Positions 8,989 through 16,963 of a stretch of DNA of 22,218 bases are shown here, one piece after another. Numbering within the stretch: the first letter of the stretch is position 1; the number at the start of each line of letters is the position of its first letter. Origin of the DNA: Acetofilamentum sp. (GTDB lineage: Bacteria > Bacteroidota > Bacteroidia > Bacteroidales > JAADGE01); the NCBI GenBank assembly GCA_020720705.1, contig DYOJ01000009.1:1-22218 (forward strand), in the 5' to 3' direction. The translations under genes were made by a program, and so were the position numbers. The notes beneath the pieces were generated by a model. The model did no database searches. It was given only the letters and a program-made list of their open reading frames with translations, and was not told where the DNA came from.

Positions 8989-9074
8989 ACAGAAATTTCT
9001 AAAAAAAACTTGTCCTAAGTTTCGTAAAAAAATCACTTTTGTAAACATTTCGTGCATATTATTATTTTTTTTTC

Positions 9075-9082
9075 TATTTTTG
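9075..9082 (+). promoter_or_regulatory. Possible -7 element of the coiled-coil operon
   Basis: TATTTTTG matches TAnnTTTG 32 nt upstream of the ATG at 9115, with AAAAGGA in between. No TTG lies at the usual -33 spacing. Confidence 0.45.
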
Positions 9083-9114
9083 CTTTTAAAATAAAAGGAT
9101 AATAAATTATTGTC

Positions 9115-9849
9115 ATGGCATTAAAGTTCAGCAATCTCAAAAGTTTGTTCATCGTTGAAGACGAAGAAACGCAAAAAAATATAAAAGACGTTGAAATAAA
9201 GGATGTTAAAAAAACTCCGGAAACACCCGAAGTTACCGAACAGCGCGTAACATGGTCTCGCGGAGGTGCTGTTACGCCTCCCGTAACCCAAAAACCGACC
9301 ACACCCGAGGTGCAAGTCCAATCGGAAGGTCAGTTTAACGAACAAATTTTTGATTCACTCACCAAAGCCTTGGCTAATTCAAATTTGCCCGGCGAGGATT
9401 ATCTCGAATTTATACAAGCACTCAAAGCAATGAAAGATATTCCGATGGATGAAAGTTTGAAAATCCAAACCATTTTCGCAACACTTTCAGTCAAAGGGCT
9501 AAATGTTCAAACAGTTTTAGAAAGTGCACAATATTATATCTCAGTTTTAGAAAACGAAAAACGGAAATTCTACACCACACTCGAAGAACATGGCAAGGGT
9601 AATGTCAATTCTAAACGAAAGCAAATATCTGATATTGAAAAACTTAACACCGAAAAAGCGAAACAAATTGCGGCTCTGACAGAAGAAATCAAAGCCAATC
9701 AAGTGCATATGGATAAACTGAAAAATGAAATTTCCGAACAAGAATCAAAACTTAAAACAACTGAAAACAATTTTTTGGTAACTTACGAAAAAGTTGTCGG
9801 ACAAATAAATACCAATCTTGATAAAATAAAAAAAGTAACAGGCACATAG
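9115..9849 (+). CDS. Cytoplasmic coiled-coil protein of unknown family
   Basis: I do not recognise this 244-aa protein. Residues 1-10 are an amphipathic MALKFSNLKS stretch. About 15-72 is charged and Pro/Thr/Val-rich (TPETPEVTEQ, TPPVTQKPTTPEV), so probably disordered. About 75-150 is a predicted helical domain (FNEQIFDSLTKALANSN, LEFIQALKAMKDIPMDESLK), and about 165-240 is a strongly heptad-like coiled coil (KLNTEKAKQIAALTEEIKAN). No signal peptide, TM segment or catalytic motif is seen. It is followed 74 nt later by a membrane-anchored coiled-coil gene ending in a terminator, so the two probably form an operon and may interact. A resemblance to partner proteins of PspA-like or TelA-like membrane stress systems is only an impression. 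Confidence 0.8.
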   Translation: MALKFSNLKSLFIVEDEETQKNIKDVEIKDVKKTPETPEVTEQRVTWSRGGAVTPPVTQKPTTPEVQVQSEGQFNEQIFDSLTKALANSNLPGEDYLEFIQALKAMKDIPMDESLKIQTIFATLSVKGLNVQTVLESAQYYISVLENEKRKFYTTLEEHGKGNVNSKRKQISDIEKLNTEKAKQIAALTEEIKANQVHMDKLKNEISEQESKLKTTENNFLVTYEKVVGQINTNLDKIKKVTGT

Positions 9850-9923
9850 TTTTTAATAATATTTTGAAAAAATAGTTCTTAAAAAATTAAATTCGTAAAT
9901 AATAATCGTAATTCAATAATACA

Positions 9924-10934
9924 ATGATTGAAGCAGATAGCAAACAAAAATTGAAAAGCTTTTGGAAACGCCCCGAAGGCAAACTCGGAGCAGTAATCCT
10001 GATAGGTATTATCATCATTTTAGGTGTTTATGCCGGTCCGATAGGTGCATTCGTTATGGGCTTAATGGCTGTAACATGGAAACTTGTGCTGTTTATAGTA
10101 ACAGTCGGAATTTTACTCTACGTGCTGCTCGACCCTAAATTCCGCAACCTTATGTGGTACATGTATAAAAGTTTTATGCGCTGGCTTACAGGCATGTTCG
10201 TACAGATTGACCCGATAAAAATTCTCGAATCGTATATCGAATATCTCTACAAAAATTTGCAAGAGATGGATGTGCATATCGGAAAATTGAAAGGTCAAAT
10301 AGCCAAGATTAAAAGTATTGTAGAAAAAAACAAACGCGAAATGGAGCAAAGCCTTAAAATGGCAGAGCAAGCCAAAAAGCAAGGCAATATGGAACTTGTT
10401 GCAATAAATACCAGACAATTCGGTCGTCTGAAAGATTCTAACGAACGCTACAATTCTTTGCTCGGACGCATGGAGTTGCTATATCGGGTTTTGTCTAAAA
10501 TTCATAAAAATTCAGGATATTTGATAAAAGATACCGAGAACGAAGTTCGCATGCGCAAGCAAGAGTATCAGGCGATTAAGCAAGGTCATTCTGCAATGAG
10601 GCGTGCAATGAGCATCATACAAGGCGACCCGGATAAGAAAATGATTTTTGACATGGCTACCGAAGCCGTTGTGGAAGATGTACACAACAAAATTGGCGAA
10701 ATGGAGCGTTTTATTGAAATCTCCGGTTCGTTTATTGACAGCGTTGATTTGCAAAACGGCGTTTACGAACAAGCCGGATTGGAATTGCTCGAAAAAATGG
10801 AAAAAGAAGGTGTATCCTTTCTACTCGGCGAGCCGCCGGCAGACATACCCGGACTTACAAAAACCGAAGATGTTTATATCGAAAAAGATTCTGACATCGG
10901 CAATATCAGCGATTACAAAAATTTATTCAGCTAA
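9924..10934 (+). CDS. Membrane-anchored coiled-coil protein, possibly PspA/ESCRT-III-like
   Basis: I do not recognise this 336-aa protein with confidence. After a short basic N-terminus (KSFWKRPEGK) come two hydrophobic segments (about 21-48 and 52-69), an aromatic amphipathic stretch (75-95, MWYMYKSFMRWLTGMF), then a long charged helical region (about 97-300). The helices KLKGQIAKIKSIVEKNKREMEQ and AEQAKKQGNMELVAINTRQ recall the helical hairpin of PspA/ESCRT-III proteins, and the tail is acidic (DVYIEKDSDIGNISD). In contrast to PspA it carries a true membrane anchor. It is the second gene of a two-gene unit, and the terminator at 10961-10998 follows its stop. A membrane-remodelling or envelope-stress role is inference only. 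Confidence 0.8.
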   Translation: MIEADSKQKLKSFWKRPEGKLGAVILIGIIIILGVYAGPIGAFVMGLMAVTWKLVLFIVTVGILLYVLLDPKFRNLMWYMYKSFMRWLTGMFVQIDPIKILESYIEYLYKNLQEMDVHIGKLKGQIAKIKSIVEKNKREMEQSLKMAEQAKKQGNMELVAINTRQFGRLKDSNERYNSLLGRMELLYRVLSKIHKNSGYLIKDTENEVRMRKQEYQAIKQGHSAMRRAMSIIQGDPDKKMIFDMATEAVVEDVHNKIGEMERFIEISGSFIDSVDLQNGVYEQAGLELLEKMEKEGVSFLLGEPPADIPGLTKTEDVYIEKDSDIGNISDYKNLFS

Positions 10935-10960
10935 AACTCAATACCTAAACAGCATTGCAA

Positions 10961-10998
10961 AAAACAGCCAAAAGTCTTTGAGTTTTGGCTGTTTTTTT
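10961..10998 (+). terminator. Rho-independent terminator of the coiled-coil operon
   Basis: ACAGCCAAAA (10964-10973) pairs perfectly with TTTTGGCTGT (10983-10992) around a 9-nt loop, and a T-run follows immediately. It lies 30 nt past the stop codon at 10934. Confidence 0.9.
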
Positions 10999-11036
10999 AT
11001 CTTGTTTATAGTTTATTGTTGAACGTTAAACAGTTT

Positions 11037-11054
11037 CAAGTCTCAGATTACAAG
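11037..11054 (-). repeat. Short partial copy of the dispersed repeat, inverted
   Basis: On the minus strand CTTGTAATCTGAGACTTG resembles CTGTAATCTGAGGTCTCAA of copy 2 (12600-12655). Only the 3' part of the unit is present and it is too short to be certain. Confidence 0.35.
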
Positions 11055-11243
11055 TTAGTTATACCAAATCAAAAATTCAACCTATCCTCGATGATGTCAA
11101 TTCGTGAACAATCCGGATCAATAGTCTTTGTAAGAAAACTCGTAACATGTTGGAATGCTTATCTTTACAGAGTTATTTCGATTTGAATGTTTTAAGAAAT
11201 TCGATTGAAATACAGTGGAAATTCTATTAAAACTAAATAAAAA

Positions 11244-11290
11244 CAATGAATGACTACTTTTTGACCACTGAATGACCACAAATGACAAAA
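11244..11290. repeat. Degenerate 10-11 bp tandem repeat
   Basis: About four units are related to (A)ATGAC(C/T)AC: AATGAATGACTAC, TTTTTGACCACTG, AATGACCACA and AATGACAAAA. The units are imperfect and no function is evident. Confidence 0.4.
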
Positions 11291-11391
11291 CATTCGATTG
11301 AAAAAACGACTATAACACACACACATAAAATTAAATATTTAGACGTTTTCTTACAAACACAAAAGAAAGTGATTCACCAAGTTCGGAATCA

Positions 11392-12270
11392 TTAGCCAAG
11401 TGTTTCGATACATTTAAGCATTGAAACTCGCCAATGCGGAATCGAAATTTTGTAAGTATTTTTGATTTTTTGTTTGTTTAACACACTGAAATACGGACGT
11501 TTAGCGGGAGTTTGATAACCCTTGCTGTCAATGGGGTAAACATAACATTTGAGATTTGAAGCAGTCATTATTTCTACGGCAAAATCGTACCATGAACAAA
11601 CCCCTTCGTTTGAAAAATGATAGATTCCGGCATTGTGCAACTGCGGTTGTTCGGCGCGAATAATTGATAAAATGGCAAATGCCAAATCCGGTGCATAAGT
11701 CGGGGTGCCGATTTGGTCGAACACCACATCAATTGTCGGACGTTCAGCTCCAAGTTTTAACATGGTTTTCAAAAAGTTGTTTCCGTATTTGGAATACAGC
11801 CAAGATGTACGGATAATTATATGATTTTCAGTTTGTTGTGCAGCTTCTTCTCCGGCAAGTTTGGTCTCGGCGTACACGGATTCCGGATTGGTTGGGTCGG
11901 TTTCGACAAATGGTAAGCCGGCAGACGATTTTCCTCCGAAAACATAATCGGTGGAAATATGAATAAGTGCAGCATGATGTTTTCGTGCTGCCGAAGCCAA
12001 GTTTGCAACAGCATCCGCATTGATGGTTTGTGCAAGTTCAGGCTCTGTTTCGGCATTATCTACGGCAGTATAAGCTGCACAGTTTACAATGAAATGTATC
12101 TTATTATTAAGCACATAGCTATCAATTGCTCCTTCGCTCGTGATGTCTAAATCTGCAATATCCGTATAAAAAAATTTCATATCGAAAAATGAACTTGCGA
12201 AGTCTTTTATGGATTGTCCGAGTTGACCGGCTGCACCGGTAACCAATACATTTTTTTTTGAATTTGTCAT
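11392..12270 (-). CDS. rfbD: dTDP-4-dehydrorhamnose reductase
   Basis: This NAD(P)H-dependent reductase makes dTDP-L-rhamnose from dTDP-4-keto-L-rhamnose, the last step of the pathway feeding surface polysaccharides. The 292-aa protein is an extended SDR of normal length. It has the nucleotide-binding VTGAAGQLG (Gly 12, 15, 18), NCAAYTAVDNAE (63-74), STDYVFGG (106-113) and the catalytic Y133-xxx-K137 of VYAETKLAGE. The family segment FDQIGTPTYAPDLA (185-198) and the C-terminal RP-S-L pattern (258-264) are also present. The usual neighbours rfbA, rfbB and rfbC are absent, so it is a stand-alone gene here. The ATG is preceded by an AT-rich leader with no obvious promoter match. Confidence 0.94.
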   Translation of the reverse strand: MTNSKKNVLVTGAAGQLGQSIKDFASSFFDMKFFYTDIADLDITSEGAIDSYVLNNKIHFIVNCAAYTAVDNAETEPELAQTINADAVANLASAARKHHAALIHISTDYVFGGKSSAGLPFVETDPTNPESVYAETKLAGEEAAQQTENHIIIRTSWLYSKYGNNFLKTMLKLGAERPTIDVVFDQIGTPTYAPDLAFAILSIIRAEQPQLHNAGIYHFSNEGVCSWYDFAVEIMTASNLKCYVYPIDSKGYQTPAKRPYFSVLNKQKIKNTYKISIPHWRVSMLKCIETLG

Positions 12271-12599
12271 AATTAATATCGTATTATATTGAAAATGAAT
12301 ACTTTATAAATACAATTTGTTCTATCTTTCTCAATATCCGTAAGCAGAATTCAAACTTATCGAACGTTCTCAAACAGAATGTGAATCAAAGTTTAACCTT
12401 CGTCAATTGCACAAATTTAAAAAAGAGATTTGAATATAAAAAATATCATTCATATTTATTAGGCAACTACGAACGGTATTTTTGGGAAAATTTTTCAGAA
12501 TTTTATAAATAAGGCAATTACAATAAGTTACAAAAATTAAAATTCGTAATAATTCGTGAATTTGTGGTCAATTTCGACTTTTTGGTGTGGACTCAATTA

Positions 12600-12655
12600 T
12601 AGATTTACAATGTTTTATGGTCTGTTTTCTGTAATCTGAGGTCTCAACTCTAATT
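12600..12655 (+). repeat. Dispersed intergenic repeat, copy 2 (short)
   Basis: Starting TAGATTTACAATGTTTTA and containing TCTGTTTTCTGTAATCTGAG, this aligns with the core of copies 1, 3 and 4. It lacks their upstream TTAAACCGA part. The stem AGATT-TACA/TGTA-ATCT is preserved. Confidence 0.7.
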
Positions 12656-12724
12656 TGATTCAAATATCAAATTACAAAATTCAAATATCCAGACGAAATT
12701 TTGATAATTTTTAGTGAAAAAATA

Positions 12725-12753
12725 TTGAAATTGACGGATTTCTTATACTTTTG
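12725..12753 (+). promoter_or_regulatory. Promoter of the pullulanase gene
   Basis: TTG (12725-12727), an 18-nt spacer and TACTTTTG (12746-12753) form a good Bacteroidetes promoter. Its last base is the G of the GTG at 12753, so the longest reading frame begins within the promoter and cannot be the translated start. A start site near 12760 would leave a leader of about 40 nt to the ATG at 12801. Confidence 0.75.
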
Positions 12754-12800
12754 TGGTAAAACAATGTTTTATGCAAAGTGATTTTTGTATAAGGACGAAC

Positions 12801-15605
12801 ATGCACCTTCACAATGTTTTTGGCGTAAGCGAGGATTCTGTTGTGCGTTCGGTTTTTATATTGCACGAAAATTTGATAGAGATTAGTCTGAAACGAACAA
12901 TTTCAGTAAAAGCAATATCTGTGTGTCGTATCAATTACGAGCGAATGGATGCACATGGTCATTTTTTTCAGGACATTATTAATGATTTTGCTTATTTACT
13001 CTCCGATAACCGAATTTTTTTAACCGGGCAGTTTGACATTAATCAAAATTATGCGGTTCGCATTAATCAAGAATTGGTGTTTGCTGTTTTGGACACACGA
13101 CTGGGCGGAATTTTGGATACTCACTTTGATATCACAGGCGAGGACGGTTTTGGCGGATACATTGTTAATACTGCTGCATTTTTCAAACTGTGGTCTCCGC
13201 CGGCGGGGCGTGTCGAAGTGGTTGTGTATGACGAAGATGAAAATCGGCTATACACAGAAGAACCTTTGCTGATGACGCGCGGCACAAAAGGCGTTTGGTA
13301 TTTGGAATTGATGCCCGAAACCGTAGGACTTGACAGTTTGGACGGATGTTATTATAAATATGCTGTTTATGCTTATGGTGCAATGCGCATCGGCTTAGAC
13401 CCTTACGCACTATCTATGGCTGAATATTCGACTGACGGTTCTGCCTCCGAAATAAAAGCTGCATTAATCGACTGTTCTAAGGTTCAAAAATTTAAACATT
13501 CATTTAAAAACTCAGACACTTGTCCGAACGAAACTGATATTATTGCTTATGAAATAAACGTACGAGATTTTACGATACAACCCGGAGTATGCTCAAAACA
13601 AACTGCCGGAACCTTTCTCGGATTTATTGAAAAACTTGATTATTTATCCGAACTCGGAATTAGTCATCTGCAGTTATTGCCTGTGAATAAGTGTTTTACG
13701 CTTGATGAAACCGACCGCGAATATACCGGAAATCATACCTTAGACAGTAATTACAATTGGGGCTACGACCCGTTAAATTACTTTACGCTTGAAGGCAGAT
13801 ATTGCACCGAACCATCCGACCCGTATTCCCGAATAGCAGAATACCGACAACTTGCCGATGCACTGCACGAACGCAAAATCGGCATTATCAATGATGTAGT
13901 TTTCAACCACACGTATTCTGCAAATGTGTTTGAATGTGTTGCCCCCGGCTGCTATTACCGTTTGGATGAAAATTATCGCATCTCAGGGTTTACCGGTGCC
14001 GGCTCATCGCTGGAATCGCGCCGAAAATCTGTCCGAAAATTTATCATAGATGCGCTTTTACATTTTGTCAGATTTTATGGCTCAGACGGCTTTCGTTTTG
14101 ACTTAATGGGTTTTACGGACATCGAAACCTTGACCCAAATTCGACAAATTGTCGGCGCTGCATACAATCCGAAAAACCCGTATGAACTTATTTTGCAAGG
14201 CGAAGCATGGGAATTTACTGATATCAACGACGGAACAGCTTATACAAAATTGAATCATCCCGGAAATTTAGGCATTGCTTTGTTTAATGATTCCTTCCGC
14301 GATGCTTGCACGGGACACGACAGTTACCCCGGTTTTGCACAAGGCAACGGACACGAAATCAGCCGATTAGCCACAGGAATACTTGGCGGGCTTATGTGTT
14401 ACGAACCGAATACTGCGTTTACAAATCAAATTTTTGACGACATCTATAACCGATTTGCTTTTGAACCGGGTGAATGTTTGAACTATTTTGCCATTCACGA
14501 CGGGCTTACCCTTTGGGATAAAATAAATTTGAGTGTAAACGATGAATCAAAAGAGCAACGTATAAGAATTGCTAAATTTGCGTTCGCCATTTTATTAACT
14601 TCTCAAGGTCGAGTCATTTTGCACGGAGGCGATGAAATTCTTCGCACCAAACCCTTGGCACATAACGACAAAGAGAAACATCGAGCAATGTCTTCTCACC
14701 AAATCAATGAAGAAGAAGGAATTCGATATTTTCACGAAAATTCATACTCTTCACCTGATTATACAAATATGTTTCGGTGGGAGAGGCTCGAAAATCGCTA
14801 TTTCCCTTTTGCAACCGATTTGTTGAATTATGTTCGCGGTTTGATACAAATTCGCAAATTGCTCTCTGCGCTCCGACTGCCGACTGCCGCCGCCGTGAAT
14901 CAAAATTTTCAATTTTTACACCCCTTGCCGATATACAATGTCGAAGGAAGTTTTTTTAATCTGAAAAAATTTACAATCAATTTCAAAAACGGAATTCCTA
15001 ATGCGACCTATTATATAGTCGGTGAAATACACGAAAAAAACACAAATCCGTTGCTGAATCCGTATTCGGTAACTTTCGATTCGCAAGGATTTGGGAAAAT
15101 ATCTTTCTCCGAAACTGAAATTCGCAAATTTAAAATTCGCAAATGGAGCAGAAATTTGAATCTTCACTTTAAATTGATAAAAACAACAGGCAAGTGGGAT
15201 TATTTAAGTTATGCGTACAGCTCGCACGGCGAAAATGCTGTTTCGGCACGCAGACTAAACCCTGACGGTGAGGTTTGGATTGACTTAAGCATAAAAAACG
15301 ATAAAGTTATCGAACATTCACATCATGTTGATATCCAGACACTTGCTTTTGAATCTGCTTGCGCTGAAAATAGCAAATATTCGTCTGTTATTATTGCACA
15401 CAATGGCGGTTCAATGGTCTCGGTGGTTAATTACGACAAAATATTTCCCGAAAATTTTGATTTACTTGCAGATAATCGTCAATCCGGATTAATTCCGATT
15501 ACTCATAGTGAGGCTAAAATTGAGCAAGGCAGAATTCACATTCCGCCACACTCAAGCATCATTTTGGCACATAAAAACCCAAATTTTACCCAATCAAAAC
15601 TGTAG
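12801..15605 (+). CDS. pulA: Type I pullulanase (GH13_14), intracellular glycogen/starch debranching
   Basis: It hydrolyses alpha-1,6 branches of pullulan, starch or glycogen. The chosen ATG at 12801 (934 aa) follows AAGGA by about 5 nt; an ATG at 12771 is possible, and the GTG at 12753 lies in the promoter. An N-terminal domain (about 1-115) precedes a CBM48-like module (about 120-215; FKLWSPPAGRVEVVVYDED). The GH13 barrel has the pullulanase signature YNWGYDP (around 318-324), DVVFNHT (D365), the nucleophile D434 in FRFDLMG, acid/base E468 in QGEAWE, and D567 in FAIHDG. The C-terminal part beyond about 650 is long and of unclear fold. No signal peptide or lipobox is seen, so the enzyme is probably cytoplasmic. 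It is a single-gene unit with no other glycan genes beside it. Confidence 0.92.
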   Translation: MHLHNVFGVSEDSVVRSVFILHENLIEISLKRTISVKAISVCRINYERMDAHGHFFQDIINDFAYLLSDNRIFLTGQFDINQNYAVRINQELVFAVLDTRLGGILDTHFDITGEDGFGGYIVNTAAFFKLWSPPAGRVEVVVYDEDENRLYTEEPLLMTRGTKGVWYLELMPETVGLDSLDGCYYKYAVYAYGAMRIGLDPYALSMAEYSTDGSASEIKAALIDCSKVQKFKHSFKNSDTCPNETDIIAYEINVRDFTIQPGVCSKQTAGTFLGFIEKLDYLSELGISHLQLLPVNKCFTLDETDREYTGNHTLDSNYNWGYDPLNYFTLEGRYCTEPSDPYSRIAEYRQLADALHERKIGIINDVVFNHTYSANVFECVAPGCYYRLDENYRISGFTGAGSSLESRRKSVRKFIIDALLHFVRFYGSDGFRFDLMGFTDIETLTQIRQIVGAAYNPKNPYELILQGEAWEFTDINDGTAYTKLNHPGNLGIALFNDSFRDACTGHDSYPGFAQGNGHEISRLATGILGGLMCYEPNTAFTNQIFDDIYNRFAFEPGECLNYFAIHDGLTLWDKINLSVNDESKEQRIRIAKFAFAILLTSQGRVILHGGDEILRTKPLAHNDKEKHRAMSSHQINEEEGIRYFHENSYSSPDYTNMFRWERLENRYFPFATDLLNYVRGLIQIRKLLSALRLPTAAAVNQNFQFLHPLPIYNVEGSFFNLKKFTINFKNGIPNATYYIVGEIHEKNTNPLLNPYSVTFDSQGFGKISFSETEIRKFKIRKWSRNLNLHFKLIKTTGKWDYLSYAYSSHGENAVSARRLNPDGEVWIDLSIKNDKVIEHSHHVDIQTLAFESACAENSKYSSVIIAHNGGSMVSVVNYDKIFPENFDLLADNRQSGLIPITHSEAKIEQGRIHIPPHSSIILAHKNPNFTQSKL

Positions 15606-15788
15606 GATATGAACGTGGATTTTTTCGACATATATCGGGGAATACTTCGTTAGATATTAGACATAAATTACCCGATTCCAAATAGTTAATAAATATTTCA
15701 AATTGAAGTAGTTTTCAAATCTAATTTACAATAAATCAATATCTTACCATAAATAGACTATCTTTTGCAGAAGTAGCGAATTGATGAA

Positions 15789-15868
15789 ATTAAACCGACT
15801 ATGAATATTTCTAAAATATAGATTTACAATATTTTACAGTCTGTTTTCTGTAATCTGATGTCTTAAAT
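15789..15868 (+). repeat. Dispersed intergenic repeat, copy 3
   Basis: It contains TTAAACCGA, TTTCTAAAATATAG, ATTTACAATATTTTA, CAGTCTGTTTTCTGTAATCTG and ATGTCTTAAAT in the same order and orientation as copies 1 and 4. It ends 31 nt before the ATG at 15900, inside a 294-nt gap that holds nothing else recognisable. Confidence 0.75.
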
Positions 15869-15899
15869 CCAAAAATACGAATTTATTACTGTATAAAAT

Positions 15900-16457
15900 A
15901 TGGAAAAATTAAATGTTTGGGCAGAACAAATAAAACGAAACATAGAGGAGCAAAGAAGCGAAATCTACAAACGAGATTACGGATTCTATAAACTTGACAG
16001 GCTCGAACGTATTGCTTTTCATATAGATACCTTTTCGGACTCCTGTGAGCATTGTCGGAAACTAAAACCTGAAATCGAAGAACTCTCAAAATCTATCTCC
16101 GAACGTATCAACGGAACTCCCAAAGAACGTGCGAGTTACGAAAAACAAAATGAAAATTTTATTTCGCATTTAAAATCCGTACATCGCTTACAAGCAGATA
16201 CTTGGAATAGTTCTTTGTTTACGTTTGTGGGTTTTTTCGGCGGATTTTTGCTCAGTATTGTGATAATTTTTTTGTTCGTTCCGGAGTTTACATTCGGAAA
16301 TATTTTGCAAATTTTGGGAGATACTTCGGGTGCTTATCCGGAATCCGCAACTGTAAAATTTGTGTTTTTGGTCATTTTCATCCCATCAATCATTGCCGGT
16401 CGTATTTACGGCTCAAGGAAAGACCGCTTCAACCGAAAAAACAACTTGATACTTTAA
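15900..16457 (+). CDS. Small two-TM membrane protein with CxxC motif
   Basis: I do not recognise a named family for this 185-aa protein. Residues 1-100 are soluble, highly charged and helical, with a possible metal-binding or redox pair in SCEHC (C49, C52). Hydrophobic segments lie at about 104-128 (LFTFVGFFGGFLLSIVIIFLF) and 151-170 (VKFVFLVIFIPSIIAGRIYG). A basic C-terminal tail GSRKDRFNRKNN is probably cytoplasmic. The layout (helical CxxC head, TM hairpin, basic tail) is common among uncharacterised Bacteroidetes proteins. The gene is isolated; dispersed repeat copy 3 precedes it closely, and no promoter was recognised. Confidence 0.75.
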   Translation: MEKLNVWAEQIKRNIEEQRSEIYKRDYGFYKLDRLERIAFHIDTFSDSCEHCRKLKPEIEELSKSISERINGTPKERASYEKQNENFISHLKSVHRLQADTWNSSLFTFVGFFGGFLLSIVIIFLFVPEFTFGNILQILGDTSGAYPESATVKFVFLVIFIPSIIAGRIYGSRKDRFNRKNNLIL

Positions 16458-16552
16458 CCATTTTTGAGTTTTTGACTTTTTTTGCTTTTCGAAATTACGA
16501 ATTATCAAAAACCTGAACTCAAGCCATACGTGCAACAGCTTAAAGCAAATAC

Positions 16553-16572
16553 CCTCAAAAAAATACTCTAAA
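16553..16572 (+). repeat. Left copy of a 20-nt perfect direct repeat bracketing the second RM locus
   Basis: CCTCAAAAAAATACTCTAAA is identical to 21163-21182. Here it has no pairing partner nearby, whereas the right copy is one arm plus the T-run of the ssrA terminator. This suggests duplication of an insertion site, although the AT-rich content raises the chance of coincidence. Confidence 0.55.
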
Positions 16573-16736
16573 AAACGGCGTTGCGATACTTTGTTAGACA
16601 GATCTAATGTTGTGTTAAGCATTATCTGAGTATGATACGATTATGCTGAAAGATACAGACAGAAATTACGCCCTAAAGCGTAACCGATTATGGGATTTGT
16701 TCGAGTTAAGGGTATAAAAACTCAAATTCATTATAA

Positions 16737-16836
16737 TAAACCGAATTAAAATTAATTACAAGTTTTATTTCTAAAGTTTAGATTTACAATATTTTATATT
16801 CTGTATTCTGTAATCTGCTGTCTTAAATTTAATATA
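16737..16836 (+). repeat. Dispersed intergenic repeat, copy 4
   Basis: It contains TAAACCGAATTAAAATTAAT, TTTCTAAAG, TAGATTTACAATATTTTA, TTCTGTATTCTGTAATCTG and TGTCTTAAATTTAATATA. It is the closest match to copy 1 at both ends. It lies 127 nt past the stop of the small nuclease gene and inside the stretch bracketed by the 20-nt direct repeats. Confidence 0.75.
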
Positions 16837-16963
16837 AGCGAAAAACACTCATTGAATTGTGGCTGTGCAATATGCAGAGAAAAAACTCGAACAAAAAGAT
16901 TGAGCCGAAAACGTGAACTATTGAGTATCGTTTTGAATTGCAGAAGGTTTATTACGAAATTGT

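Larger units (their letters stand above)
8644..9114. other. Divergent intergenic region between the RM gene and the coiled-coil operon
   Basis: This gap of about 470 nt has no ORF. It contains the possible RM promoter (8668-8675), a copy of the dispersed repeat (8887-8988) and a TAnnTTTG element for the plus-strand operon (9075-9082). The rest is AT-rich with no recognised feature. Confidence 0.6.
10999..11391. other. Convergent intergenic region before rfbD
   Basis: No convincing gene is present. The region holds a short inverted match to the dispersed repeat (11037-11054) and a degenerate tandem GTCATT-type repeat (11244-11290). On the minus strand, about 29 codons between roughly 11065 and 11160 look faintly protein-like but are bounded by stops and match nothing I know. 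Confidence 0.5.
12271..12800. other. Divergent intergenic region between rfbD and the pullulanase gene
   Basis: About 530 nt contain no convincing ORF. It holds dispersed repeat copy 2 (12600-12655) and the pullulanase promoter (12725-12753). The segment 12271-12595 is AT-rich, and no promoter matching the TTG/TAnnTTTG pattern was found for rfbD. Confidence 0.55.
16458..16963. other. Intergenic region holding a direct-repeat copy and a dispersed repeat
   Basis: No convincing gene is present. A minus-strand frame at 16413-16622 (69 codons) overlaps the end of the 15900 gene and I do not trust it. The region contains the left copy of the 20-nt direct repeat (16553-16572) and dispersed repeat copy 4 (16737-16836). 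Terminators for the two converging genes were not recognised. Confidence 0.5.

Noticed and set aside
11065..11160. Possible gene remnant on the minus strand (about 29 protein-like codons)
   Set aside because: It is too short, closed by stops on both sides, and not similar to any family I know.
12753..12755. GTG start codon for the pullulanase
   Set aside because: Its first base is the last base of the TACTTTTG promoter element, so it would lie upstream of the transcript start.
16413..16622. Minus-strand 69-codon frame overlapping the end of the 15900 gene
   Set aside because: It overlaps a better plus-strand gene, runs through the 20-nt direct repeat and low-complexity T-runs, and has no recognisable motif or initiation signal.
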